Shown: positions 53,850 to 64,000 of the stretch, piece after piece
Position numbering within the stretch: position 1 is the stretch's first letter
Layout: every line of letters starts with the position of its first letter
Assembly (NCBI GenBank): GCA_963971225.1
Contig: OZ020270.1
Location: 1,860,001-1,924,000, forward strand
DNA from: Melieria omissa
Taxonomy: Eukaryota > Arthropoda > Insecta > Diptera > Ulidiidae
DNA: 64,000 bases
Direction of reading: 5' to 3'
Notes under the pieces: model-generated
Databases searched by the model: none
Seen by the model: only the letters and a program-made list of their open reading frames with translations
Told to the model about the DNA's origin: nothing
Made by a program: the position numbers and the translations under genes

Positions 53850-55673
53850 CGTTGTTTTTTCTAAACATCGCAATAAGTGATGATGCTGCAGCTCAAATAT
53901 GTCCTCATCGCGATAATTGTCATCCAGTTCGATACCAGACTCCTGGGCTGCCCATCGAGCCTCCGCTGCTTTCTTTTTATTTACAAACGCTGCTCCGGAC
54001 GATGCCTTGGCGATACGTATTCGTGCCAAGCGCGCTTTCTAAAAGTCAATAAATTGATTTCGTTTTCATTTTGAAATCGAAACATTTTGATTCGTGTAGT
54101 AATAGCATATTTTAAAATAAAATTTTCTATGTACGCCAATTACTTACCCTTTGAGCTTTTCGCTTATCAGCTCGTTGATTTTGATGATAAATTCTACTGA
54201 AGTTTGATACAATAACAGGTACAGGTAAGGCGATCACAAGGACACCACTAAGCGAGCAAACGCCACCTACAATTTTGCCGGCAATAGTCTCTGGTACCAT
54301 ATCACCATAGCTGCAGTAGAAGATGGTGTACTTAAGTTTACATATCTTAACAACAACTGGCAAAGAAAATAATATGAGGATCTGAATGACGTAAAGTCTT
54401 GTATTATTATTGTTGTTTATGGAGAGCAGCTTTTGAATTAACTTCAGATTGCTTTAGGATTATTCTACAACATTTTGACTTCGCAGTGAAGTTGGCTCAG
54501 TTCATATCAGATCGCAATACAATATATTATGTTAATGTTAACAGAATATTGGACTTACCCTAGTGTAGTCATTGTGACAATGGTATACCAAAAGGCGGCA
54601 GGTATTGAAGTAAAATTCGTACCGTTGACATTCTTCTCGGCGTAAAACATAACCGTTGCAAATATGATAATAGCCATAGCTAACGAAAATACGAGAAAGC
54701 CCAGTTCAGAAGCGCACGATTTCAGTGTGTAACCGAGAATTCGCAATCCCTGTGAGTGCCGTGAGAACTTGAAAATACGAAAGACGCGGAAGACACGCAA
54801 TGTCACAAAGGCACCGCTAACATCATCGTTATCGGTGATGCCTAAGCCGATATAATATGGCAAGATGGCAACAACATCGATGATGCTCATAACGCTACGA
54901 ACGAACTTGCAACGGTCTGGCGCAGCAAACAGACGCAAAAGATACTCAGCGGTGAAGATCATCACACAGGCGGTGTCGAGGCAGAAGAACACTATTTTAT
55001 AGCGTTCACCGCATGGCAGTGTACCGGCACGCCCAGGTCGATGGCCACATGGTACGGTCTCAACCACGTTCGCCATCACCGACACGGCAATGAAGAAACC
55101 CGTAACGTAGTAGAAGACCAGGGCTGCTGTAGACGTATGCGGATTCTCGAAGGCACGCCACATCTTTTGACGTATGTTTGTCAGCTGCTGTAGATTCTGA
55201 TCGCCATTCTCCGATAGTTTGTCGTCCATCAAGCGTTCAGCGTTCTCCCGTTTCCGGTCGCGATAATCCTCATAGCAACAGTCGCCAATAACATCGGGCA
55301 TGATGCCAAAGAAAGCCAACTCCTCATCGTAGCTCGTCAGGCATTCGTGCTTCGGATAGTGCAGCTTACCAGTACGATAGTAATTGAGTATATGTCGAAA
55401 AATATCCGGATCCCGGTCGAAAAAGTATTCCTTGCAGTCCTCATCGTAGAAAAATTCCCGCTCGTTCGACCCTAGCAGCGTATCGGGGTATTTTTCCAGA
55501 GTGTTGCGCCATGTCTCAAAACGTCGGCCGGACACATTAATTAACAGCTTCTCATCATCGGTTTTGCGGCGATCCTTGGGTATGGGAGGCGGTGGTAACG
55601 GATGGGTAGCGATTGGTACCCAACCGATGGCCGCCGCCCGTGCAAATGGCAGCCAAGCGGCGACCGAGGCCAT
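53850..55673 (-). CDS. Shal: Shal (Kv4) voltage-gated potassium channel, exons 1-3, C-terminus missing
   Basis: The coding exons are 55673-54559, 54310-54148 and 54038-53850, with GT-AG introns of 248 and 109 bp. Kv4 channels carry somatodendritic A-type K+ current in neurons. Numbered from the ATG at 55673: N-terminal [20 protein letters not shown] (KChIP-binding type), T1 domain about 41-140 with the zinc set H105-x5-C111-x20-C132-C133, S1 183-203, S2 226-249, S3 258-278, S4 288-312 with repeated Arg ([15 protein letters not shown]), S5 322-345, then the pore. The filter GYGD spans intron 1 (TMTTLG/YGDMVP), with the Gly codon split GG/C. S6 ends [20 protein letters not shown]. Exon 3 has [15 protein letters not shown]...[19 protein letters not shown] and a donor GTATGC. 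The following DREFVELE-type exon is not seen to the left, so it should lie beyond position 1. The protein is almost identical to the Drosophila one as I remember it. Confidence 0.97.
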
Positions 55674-56036
55674 GCTGTGTGGTGGAATGTTTCAAATAGA
55701 CGAGTCGAAAAGGCAAAATATAGACACTAATGCTGAAAGCGATGGTCTTGTCGTTCGGCAACTGCGCGTTAATTTTTTGATGGATCAGTGCGTTAATTCG
55801 CTTTGCAACAAGCTAGCACACATTACATAAAATTCTTGAACTTGTAGTTTTAGAGCAAATGTAAGATATTTTAAAAACTTTTTTCGAATTTCTTCGGAAT
55901 GCGAGGTAAGTTTGGGTGCTCCTTATTTGATGAATTTGTTTAATTATAGCCAGTCATTAATTGATTTCATATTTCAACAAAACATTTAAAATGCTTAAAC
56001 AATTTTCATTTTTTTATTAGGGTTTTATTTGTTGTA
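55674..56036 (-). promoter_or_regulatory. Shal 5' flank / probable 5' UTR
   Basis: This ~360-bp stretch separates the Shal start codon from the transposon at 56040. The minus-strand context just before the ATG is CACACAGC. I saw no convincing TATA box or initiator, so only a 5' UTR or promoter role by position is proposed. An upstream non-coding exon beyond the transposon is equally possible. Confidence 0.4.
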
Positions 56037-56039
56037 TAA

Positions 56040-58988
56040 CACTGTGCGACAAAAATGAAAAAAATTTTTCACACTGGAAAAAATCCATATGGGCGTGAAA
56101 CTAGAGATCAAACATAGTAATACTGCGTACTCAGTTTTTCATTTCTACATCCTTTGTCCTTTTAAAAGGACTTCAAAATTTTGAAAGCGATAAAAAATAA
56201 AAAAAATATAAAAAATACTTACCCTCGTTCGAATATGGCGATATGTACATCAAATGAAAGAGGAAAGACTCAAGAATTTTAATAAAATTGGGTTTTTATA
56301 TATTTCTGAAAAAAGGATATGAAAAAGGTCCTTTGAAAATTTTAATCCTTCATATCCTTGAAAATTCCCATAGAATTATCTTGAAAAGTATGTATGTTAA
56401 AACTCAAAATCTCCTTTATCAAATGTCAAAATTTCATTACTCTAACTTTATTGGTTCGAAAGTTATTAACAAAAAGGCGGATGCTGCAATTCAATGAAGT
56501 ACCAAAGTTCTACTTTAATTGAAAGAAACAAAATAATTCTAATTGAAATGTATTCGTTTGCTTTGCCTCTTCTGCCAACATGTGGCAGGTATTTTTTTCC
56601 TTTAAAGCGATTTTCCATAGTTTGAAACAGAATTATAAGAAAAGTGTTCAAAAGTGTAACCGCTCCCTTCTTATTAAAACTTGTTGTTGTAAAAGTGTTT
56701 AAATGTGTTCAAAAGTTAAGAAAAGCAGAACCTTAAAACTAACAATGCAGTGTCCTAATCGAAATAAGTTTTGTGCTGCATGCGGTTTATTTGCGCCTTT
56801 AAATAAATCGCGCAAAATTTCGAAACTGTTTATTCAATGTTACGAACAATATTTTTCAATAAATTTCATGCCAAACTTGTGGTACGTGCCTGAAGTTGTG
56901 TGCGACTACTGCTATCGAAGTTTACTTGGATCCAAGAATGGCAGCCAAAATAAGCATCCCATGAAATACGTCTACCCCGTCATATGGTTGCGACGTAGTG
57001 AACACTGCGCCAATTTTTGCTACTTCTGCCAAACACAGCCTCATACCGAAAAAGTGAGATATGAGTCCCGAGACAACATCCCTTATTACGCTTGTGAATG
57101 GGTTAAGCCAGCTTTAGTACGATCTGCTTCAAATTCAGCTCCTTGTGAAGAAGTACAAATGGCAGGTGAAAATGCAGATGTAGAGACATTAGGCAGCGGC
57201 AGCAATTTTGACATATTTTCTGAATTTCAACCTAATGAAAGTGAGATGGGATACACAACGCCTCACTTAATAAGTCGGGAAGATTTCAACGATCTCGTGC
57301 GAGATACAAACTTATCGCAGAGAAGCGCTGAAATATTAGCGTCCCGCTTGCAGCAGTGGAAGTTAGTGTCACACGATTTTCGCATAACGTCTGCGCGAAA
57401 GCGAGCAAACACGGAATTTCTTGATGATTGCTACACCATAGACGAGCAGACTGGGATAACGTACGCTTGTGATATAGACAAACTTTTCACTACTATCGGT
57501 CATCCACACATCCCTGATGAATGGCGCCTTTTTATAGATGGTTCCGTTAAAAGTCTAAAAGGTGTCTTATTGCACAATAGTAATGTTTATCCATCCATTC
57601 CAATTATTTATGGAACGAATGTGGCAGAAACTTACGATACCATGAGCGCTGTATTAAAACTAATTGACTACGAACTTCATCGCTGGGTTATTTGCTGCGA
57701 TTTAAAAATTGTAGCTATTCTCACTGGCTTGAAAAAAGGGTTTTCCAAGCACCAATGCTTTCTTTGCCTTTGGGAAGGACGGCGTCGAGAACTACATTAT
57801 ACAGATTACAAATGGCCAGCTCGAATTACTCACCAAATCGGACGTGATAGCATCGATCACATGCCTCTCGTACCGTCATCTAAAATTATTTTGCCGCCTC
57901 TGCATATTAAGTTGGGGCTTATAAGGAACTTTATACGCGCGCTTGACTCTGATGGCGCCTCCATGGAATTTGTAAGGAAAGTTTTCCCGAAGTTAAGCGA
58001 CTCAAAGATTGCCGCCGGTATATAATTAAATTTGCATGACTGACATAACAAAACTTAAGTAAGTTTAATATTTTTAGGCGTTCTCAATGGGCCCCAGCTG
58101 AAAGAATTACTTAAGCGTAAGGATTTTGTAAATTTACTGACAGCAACAGAACAAAACGCGTGGACTAGTTTGGAGGCAGTCATAGAATGTTTTTTGGGAA
58201 ATAAGAAGGCACAAAATTACGAACAAATAGTGAAAAATTTAATAAAAAATTTCGGAGAGATGGGCGTAAATATGTCCCTAAAAATACACTTTTTGGATAA
58301 CCATCTGGATTTCTTCCCCGAAAATCTGGGAGATTTCAGTGATGAACACGGCGAGCGGTTTCACCAGGACTTAGCGACTATTGAAAATCGCTTTAAAGGA
58401 AAAAATACCTGCCACATGTTGGCAGAATACTGTTGGTCAATATGTCGCGATACCGGTGGTAAACATAAGAGGCAAAGCAAACGAATACATTTCAATTAGA
58501 ATTATTTTGTTTCTTTCAATTAAAGTAGAACTTTGGTACTTCATTGAATTGCAGCATCCGCCTTTTTGTTAATAACTTTCGAACCAATAAAGTTAGAGTA
58601 ATGAAATTTTGACATTTGTTAAAGGAGATTTTGAGTTTTAACATACATACTTTTCAAGATAATTCTATGTGAATTTTCAAGGATATGAAGGATTAAAATT
58701 TTCAAAGGACCTTTTTCATATCCTTTTTTCAGAAATATATAAAAACCCAATTTTATTAAAATTCTTGAGTCTTTCCTCTTTTATTTGATGTACATATCGC
58801 CATATTCGAACGAGAGTAAGTATTTTTTATATTTTTTTTATTTTTTATCCCTTTCAAAATTTTGAAGTCCTTTTAAAAGGACAAAGGATGTAGAAATGAA
58901 AAACTGAGTATGCAGTATTACTATGTTTGATCTATAGTTTCACGCCCATATGGACTTTTTCCAGTGTGAAAAAGGCTGTCGCACAGTG
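56040..58988 (+). mobile_element. DNA transposon with long TIRs and intact transposase (CMC/Transib-like by motif)
   Basis: The left end CACTGTGCGACAAAAATG and the inverted right end (GTCGCACAGTG at 58978-58988) are flanked by TAA (56037-56039, 58989-58991). The TIRs are about 600 bp: left 56040 to about 56620, right about 58378 to 58988. They agree over long blocks such as GGATATGAAAAAGGTCC and AGTACCAAAGTTCTACTTTA. The left TIR includes an inverted, internally deleted copy of the last coding bases of the transposase gene (56511-56620 versus 58379-58499). One intact two-exon gene lies between. The element is 366 bp upstream of the Shal ATG and in the opposite orientation to Shal. Confidence 0.92.
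56703..58499 (+). CDS. Intact DDE transposase, two exons, 578 aa
   Basis: The exons are 56703-58017 and 58078-58499, with a 60-bp intron (GTATAT...TTTTTAG) that joins IAA-G/GVLNG in frame. No stop or frameshift was found. A second Met (residue 15) is an alternative start. The N-terminus has C24-x2-C27 and C67-x2-C70, a zinc-finger-like pair, then CANFCYFC at 102-109. The catalytic-looking core has D279 (LFIDGSVKSLKG), D333 (ICCDLKIVAIL), then C352-x2-C355 (QCFLCLW), PPLHIKLGL at 398-406, and DEHGERFHQD with H529-x4-H534 and nearby E528, E531 and E541. C-x2-C and H-x4-H with a DDE core are known from RAG1/Transib and related CMC transposases. I know this protein type only as an uncharacterised family widespread in arthropods, so the superfamily is inference. 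The gene end lies within the right TIR. Confidence 0.85.
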
Positions 58989-59089
58989 TAATATTATACT
59001 TGTGTATAATATTATGACACATATCCCTAAATAGTACGAACTACTTTAGTTTGTGTTTTATTCAGTATATTAGTTGACGAAGCACATTA

Positions 59090-59598
59090 GGGGTATTTCC
59101 GATGTCTTGCAAAACCCTTGCACATTGCAGAAGTTGCAGATTATGCAGACTTTTGCAATCCGTACAATGATACAAAAACAAAATACAAGAGAAAAACGTT
59201 TTGCAATTTGTGCAATATGTACAACAGTGATACCCATGTTTTATATGAGGGTGCGAACGTGCGTCAGCTAGTTGTCAAAAAATTCGTTCATTTTATTTCG
59301 TGTGCGCAAGCGTAAATTTTTCATACAAATTTTGTTTTATTTCCTTTGAATTATTCAGCTAAAAACGAAAATTGGTTTCAATTATTACCATCTTCCAGAA
59401 AAATTCTTACCATTCCCATGCAGTATTTAAAATGCACCACTTTCAATCAAGAAATCAACAATTTTCGAATTTTCGCCTGTTTGCGGCATTTTTTACAATA
59501 TTTGAATTTTTAGGTGTTTTCGAAGTCTAGCACTTTTCAGGGTTGCAAATATCAGTTTCTGCAAGTTTTGCAATGTTGCAAGACATCGAGAATACCCC
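59090..59598. mobile_element. MITE with GGGGTATT ends and TTGCA arrays
   Basis: GGGGTATTTCCGATGTCTTGCAA (from 59090) is inverted at 59575-59598 with one or two differences. TA flanks both sides (59088-59089, 59599-59600). TTGCA/TGCAA words recur many times in both subterminal zones. No credible ORF is present. Confidence 0.82.
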
Positions 59599-59644
59599 TA
59601 TTGTTCCGCATATTGGTTTCCGTAGCACATTTTATTTCGTTTAA

Positions 59645-60350
59645 CCCATTTTCGGCCGCTGGTCGATTTTTCGACCAGCCACTTTGAAGGAGAGTATCTC
59701 TGCACTTAGCCATTATATCTTTAAACTTTCAATGCATAAAATAGTTTTGGTCTTTTGGTAACCCCTCGAAATAATCATTTTTTTTTTAAGATCAATTTAG
59801 ATATGTTGGCGAAGGCACGAAAAAAGCTTTTTTTTAGTCATATTTTGAATATTCTGCAAAATATATTACCTTTTCAAATTATGGATTTATTATTGATTAT
59901 TTACGAAATTTATGAAAATATTTTTAACCCTTCAACACCGCGTACTTTTCAGTGGTCGAAAAATCGACTGTTGGCCAGAATTCGTCATGTATCATACATA
60001 TGTAAGTCAACAATTTCTTGTTTTCATGCTTGATTATTCTTTGACTACAACTATGTACATATATATTTGTTTTTATTTGTAATTCAAATTTTATTTATTT
60101 ATAAAATATTTTTTTATAAAAAAAATACACAAAAAAAATCCAAAAATATTCTTGATTAGGGTCCTAAATATAAGTCTTTAAGGGGGTAGTCAGGTAGACT
60201 CGACCATATTTATAAATAATTTTTTTTTTCATACAAATTTTTATTCCGCATTAACAATTTTTTTATATGTTATTGGTCGATTCCAGCTGACTAACCCCTT
60301 AAAAGGAATTAACAAAATATTGGCTATTTCTGGTAGCGGCCGAAGATGGG
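59645..60350. mobile_element. piggyBac-like MITE (TTAA target)
   Basis: CCCATTTTCGGCCGCTGG at 59645 faces AGCGGCCGAAGATGGG ending 60350. TTAA is present on both sides (59641-59644, 60351-60354). The TTAA target plus a CCC start is the piggyBac pattern. GGTCGA.TTTTCGACC palindromes lie near 59662 and 59955. A smaller TTAA element is nested at 60182-60298. Confidence 0.78.
60182..60298. mobile_element. 117-bp TTAA-flanked MITE
   Basis: GGGGGTAGTCAGGTAGACTC at 60182 is inverted (GATTCCAGCTGACTAACCCC) at 60298, with TTAA on both sides (60178-60181, 60299-60302). It is too short to code. Confidence 0.75.
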
Positions 60351-60360
60351 TTAAATTTAT

Positions 60361-60816
60361 ATATTATATTATATTATATTATATTATATTATATTATATT
60401 ATATTATATTATATTATATTATATTATATTATATTATATTATATTATATTATATTATATTATATTATATTATATTATATTATATTATATTATATTATATT
60501 ATATTATATTATATTATATTATATTATATTATATTATATTATATTATATTATATTATATTATATTATATTATATTATATTATATTATATTATATTATATT
60601 ATATTATATTATATTATATTATATTATATTATATTATATTATATTATATTATATTATATTATATTATATTATATTATATTATATTATATTATATTATATT
60701 ATATTATATTATATTATATTATATTATATTATATTATATTATATTATATTATATTATATTATATTATATTATATTATATTATATTATATTATATTATATT
60801 ATATTATATTATATTA
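60361..60816. repeat. Perfect (ATATT)n microsatellite, about 91 copies
   Basis: The 5-bp unit ATATT runs without a break for 456 bp. It starts 6 bp after the right TTAA of the piggyBac-like MITE. It is open in several frames only because of its periodicity. Confidence 0.98.
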
Positions 60817-60834
60817 CCCCGTTATGTTTACCCC

Positions 60835-61400
60835 GTTAGATTTTGATTTTCAAAAAAGTGAAAAACACGTGTCAAATTATTTCTCACTCAGAGTACTTTC
60901 ACAAAGTTTGAAGTCCGTGGCTTCATTAATTCATGTTTTTTTTTTACAGTTTCACCATACAAACTTTTCACCGGTCGTTAACCCCGTCCGATTTTAATAT
61001 TTGGAAAAAATGAAAAACACGTATCGAGTTATTTTACATTTGAAGTACTTTCACCAAGTTTGAAGTTAAAAGGCTCAAAAAATTGTTTCTTCATACATAC
61101 TTTTAACCCGTCGTTGATCCAGTTAGATTTCGATTTTGAAAATAATGAAAAACGCGTGTATAATTTTTTTATTTCAAGTAGTTTTACAATGTTTGAAGTC
61201 AATAGGCCTATCGGTTTATGTTTTTTTCGAGTCTACCCTTAAACAAATCTTAACCCATTATTGGTCCAGTTAAATTTTGATTTTCGAAAAATTATAAAAT
61301 ACGTGTCGAATTATTTTTGGTTTAGAGTATTTTCAGGAAGTTCGAAATCAATATGTCTCTTAAATCACTTTTCTTCATACAACACCTTAACACATGTTTT
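60835..61400. repeat. ~145-bp tandem satellite, four diverged units
   Basis: Units begin at 60835, 60986, 61122 and 61269 with GTTAGATTTTGATTTTC-like text. Each contains GAAAAACACGTRTC, AATTATTT, a TTTGAAGTCAATA-like block and ACCC before the next unit. The same unit is found once inside the foldback family (26833 on plus, about 35425 on minus: CGTTAGATTTCGATTT...AAACACGTATCTAATTAT), so the array and the dispersed repeat share an origin. Confidence 0.85.
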
Positions 61401-63470
61401 GCCCCTTTACACCCCGAATTTCAAAAATCCCGTGTAAGCGGAGGTTAATTTTTCAAGATGTATCTACAGTTCAAATTTCATGTTCGTAGCTTCAGCGGTT
61501 TGGGCTGAGCGATGATGAATCAATCAATCAATCAGTCAGTCAGTCAATTAGGGCGAACAATCTATGTATATAAAAATGGAGGCGGTACCACACCCTCTTG
61601 TCCAGTGCTCACAACTTTCTTCTAGTCGAATTGTGCTACTAAGTGGAAAGTTCGTACCAAGTTTCACTGATGTGTGTGTGTGTACTCCATAACTGTCTGA
61701 GCATAAAAAATGTGCGACGTCCCTTGACCAACGCCGATCAAATCTTATCAGTAGAATGACACATCTATTAAACGACGCACTATGGCCCGGTTTGCCATTT
61801 TTCGTTGCAAAAATCATAACTTCTGAACCAAAAAAGATATTTAAAAACTTTAAACTGCTAACTATTAAGTGTAATATCTAAGCTTTAAATTGGCATAAAA
61901 ACAGGGTGCCACGGTAACAGGGGGTTTTAAAATTCGTTGCCAAAGCTAAATTTTACTAAATCTTCATACCACAATGAAATTACTTTTTTGTTTGCATTAA
62001 ATGAAATGAAATGAATTTTTTATGTATTTTTTTTTTAATAAATTAATATAATTTATTGATTCATACGTAATTTACAAAAAAAGTTTTTTGTAAAGTTAGA
62101 GTTTTTCAAAATCGCTATCTACGCTGGAAGGAATGTCTAATAATGAAACCATTTCTAAGCTGTAAGTATCTGTAAGTTCTTTTTGTGATCTTACAGATCT
62201 CATAGATGAAATAACTGGATCAGAAGAGACTGCTAACATCTTGAAAAGGTCTTCATTTCGTCTAGCTCGTGATATTTTGCAAGTGTTCATACATCTATAC
62301 CTTTTGTAGTGCTTATTTTTGCATTATTGAGCTTCTCCAGACAATTCCCCGTTTAGTAAGCACTGGTATTCTATTAAATCCTTTCCATGTGCTAAAATTT
62401 TGTGCACCGTAGGAGTAAGTTTTTTCTCTGATAAACTCAATCGAGGCTGCAATCGAGACTGCTAAGATTTAGTAAAGAAATCGACTGCGCTTGAACCAGA
62501 TTTAAGTTAAATGGGCGGTGCCACGCCCCCTTGTTTAATACTCGCACAATTCCCGCTGTCGAAAGATATGAATAAATGGTAGGTCCGTACTTAGTTTCAT
62601 TGCTGTGCGACTTATAATTCAGCAAAATATTAAGGTCACACAAAATATGCCACGCCCCTTGTCCAACGCCCATCAAATCTTACCAGTAGAATGACTCATC
62701 TATGGGATGACACAATACTATATTTCAATCCTGTGCACCTTACAATATCGAAGATATTCCATCATTCAGATTTGGCTTGTATGAGTGGTGCCACGCCCCC
62801 TCGTCCAATACCCGCGTAAGTTCCTAGTTTCAGGATTCACAGTCAAAAATTACAGGGGTTTTCCGACTTTTCCAATAGATTTTCCGGAATTGTCTTTTCG
62901 CACGAACCTGAACTAACACAAGACGAATCCAATAAAGAAAATTTCATTGAAATCGGCCAGTCCGTTTGAGCGTCATTACATATATAGATACAGATAGATG
63001 CCAGCAACACAAAATGGGTTCTTGACCGTACTAAATGTGCGCGATTATCCGTATAATTACGTGGTTTTCGACCCGAAGTTGTTTCACCTTTATTGCTCTA
63101 GAAAGAAAAGCGGCAAAAAGCGGCAGCTGAGTTTTGGAAGTTAGGTAAATAATTGAATAATAAATAACCACCTTCAATTTCGCGGAGGTTATTTTTGGTA
63201 TATTTTTTTTATTTTCGATCAATGTGGAAATATAGACTTTTTGAGAAATCGGTAGATCGAATAACTTTGAAGACAAAACAAACATTTTATATTTTAATTA
63301 TATTAACAATTAACGTACCTTTTAGAAAAAATCAGCGAGTTACCAATTGGCCGCTTCATTTACATACAAATCAATTTTGAAGATGAAAAAAAAACAAAAA
63401 CAAAATACAAATTTTTCTCGATGTGGAAAAATTGTCAACTTTGAGCGGCTCTACCTCCCAATTTAATGAA
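61400..63470. repeat. Unclassified repeat with CCACGCCCCCT..TCCA units
   Basis: GGCGGTACCACACCCTCTTG at 61581 recurs as GGCGGTGCCACGCCCCCTTG at 62514 and GTGGTGCCACGCCCCCTCG near 62785. The following CCAACGCC.ATCAAATCTTA.CAGTAGAATGAC appears at 61729 and 62663. A (ATCA)n/(GTCA)n run lies at 61518-61547. AAATCGGCCAGTCCGTTTGAGC near 62950 is text often seen at the ends of dispersed fly repeats. No ORF was supported. Confidence 0.6.
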
Positions 63471-63555
63471 AGTTACATTTTCATAATCCCTGGAAAATTC
63501 TCAATAAAATGCGTGTATTCATTTTATCGAATGATTTCATTAAATTTTTGATTTT

Positions 63556-64000
63556 TCCAACGTTTTGCCGATCGTTGGGCCATAGTGCGCCGCCGGCCTT
63601 GAACAATTCAGCTAGTAGCCCATCCGGCCCTGCAGCTTTTTTTTTTGAGTCGCTGGATAGCAACCCAGACCTCGTCAAAGCTGGGCGGTGGCACATCCAC
63701 ACAGTCGTCGTCGATTGGTGCCGTCTGGACGTCTTCACCACTGGCGGTATTGTTCCCTTCGACGCCTGCGAGCAGCTTGGTGAAGTGCTCCTTCCACAAC
63801 CTCAGCACACCCTGCGCATCCGTAACCAGATCCCCGTTTTCGTCTCTGCAAGAAGATGCCGGGCTTAAACCCTTCCGTGAGACGCTTAACTTTTTGGAAG
63901 AATTTTCGGGTGTCATTCCTGCTCCTGCACCTCTCGATTTCCCCACGCTCGCGCCTTTCTTGCTCCCGTTTCTTGCGTCTGAAAAGGCACCTCTCTTTCT
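63556..64000 (-). pseudogene. RTE-like LINE fragment, continues past the window
   Basis: On minus, from the window end inward: RCRSRNDTRKFFQKVKRLTE in one frame, then after a frame change near 63850 CRDENGDLVTDAQGVLRLWK and EHFTKLLAG, then SFDEVWVAIQRLK. A run of A's near 63640 (one base extra) shifts the frame again to KAAGPDGLLAELFKAGG. This is the linker and start of the reverse transcriptase of an RTE-type LINE, ending abruptly near 63556. RTE is my best match from remembered text. Confidence 0.75.

Noticed and set aside
56040..56046. A true V(D)J recombination signal
   Set aside because: Only a 7-bp resemblance to the heptamer is present, with no nonamer at a 12/23 spacing that I could see; kept only as a transposon end.
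57857..58051. Minus-strand ORF opposite the 56-kb transposase
   Set aside because: It is a shadow of the real coding exon.
60320..60997. 225-codon ORF rich in Tyr-Ile-Leu
   Set aside because: It is the translation of the perfect ATATT microsatellite, which has no stop in this frame by periodicity alone.

Overview
This is animal nuclear DNA from a higher fly (Diptera). The only recognisable host gene is Shal, the Kv4 potassium channel, on the minus strand at 53850-55673, and its protein is nearly the Drosophila one. The two rosa-type (DD41D) mariners, a family first described in a Ceratitis fruit fly, make a tephritid plausible. The species call is an inference.

Three Shal exons are present: N-terminus to pore, filter plus S6, and proximal C-tail. 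The remaining C-tail exon was not found to the left, so positions 1 to 53849 are probably part of one very large Shal intron, and the window right of 55673 is the 5' flank. Almost everything else is transposable elements, many nested. Their order could be read from target-site duplications (TSDs) and inverted ends (TIRs).

Region by region: 1-5.4 kb is a P-element-like gene (THAP domain) split by a rosa-like mariner that is itself split by a LOA-like LINE. 5.6-6.7 kb is an unclassified TIR element with one unknown ORF. 7.5-9.9 kb is a Tc1/mariner-type element with a second mariner inside. 9.9-11.5 kb is a Tc1-like element. 11.5-12.05 kb is a hairpin with a tRNA-derived SINE in its loop. 13.9-23.05 kb is an R1-clade LINE, outside rDNA, holding another LINE, a Tc1/mariner-type element and a Harbinger-like element. 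23.7-25.0 kb is a rosa-type mariner. 25.5-30.7 kb and 35.1-40.7 kb belong to a foldback-like repeat family carrying hAT, pogo, Harbinger-like, SINE and LINE insertions. 31.1-34.7 kb is a hAT element. 41.5-47.1 kb is a four-deep nest with pogo-like ends. 49.2-53.2 kb is a second rosa copy broken by a SINE and by a hAT element that carries a solo LTR and a mariner remnant.

56.04-58.99 kb is the most interesting object: an apparently intact two-exon transposase of 578 codons inside ~600-bp TIRs starting CACTGTG, with a DDE core holding C-x2-C and H-x4-H pairs as in RAG1/Transib/CMC transposases. It lies 366 bp upstream of the Shal start codon. The right end (59-64 kb) has TTAA-target and other MITEs, a 456-bp perfect ATATT array, a ~145-bp satellite related to the foldback family, an unclassified repeat and an RTE-like LINE fragment. 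I saw no rRNA, genuine tRNA gene or CRISPR array.
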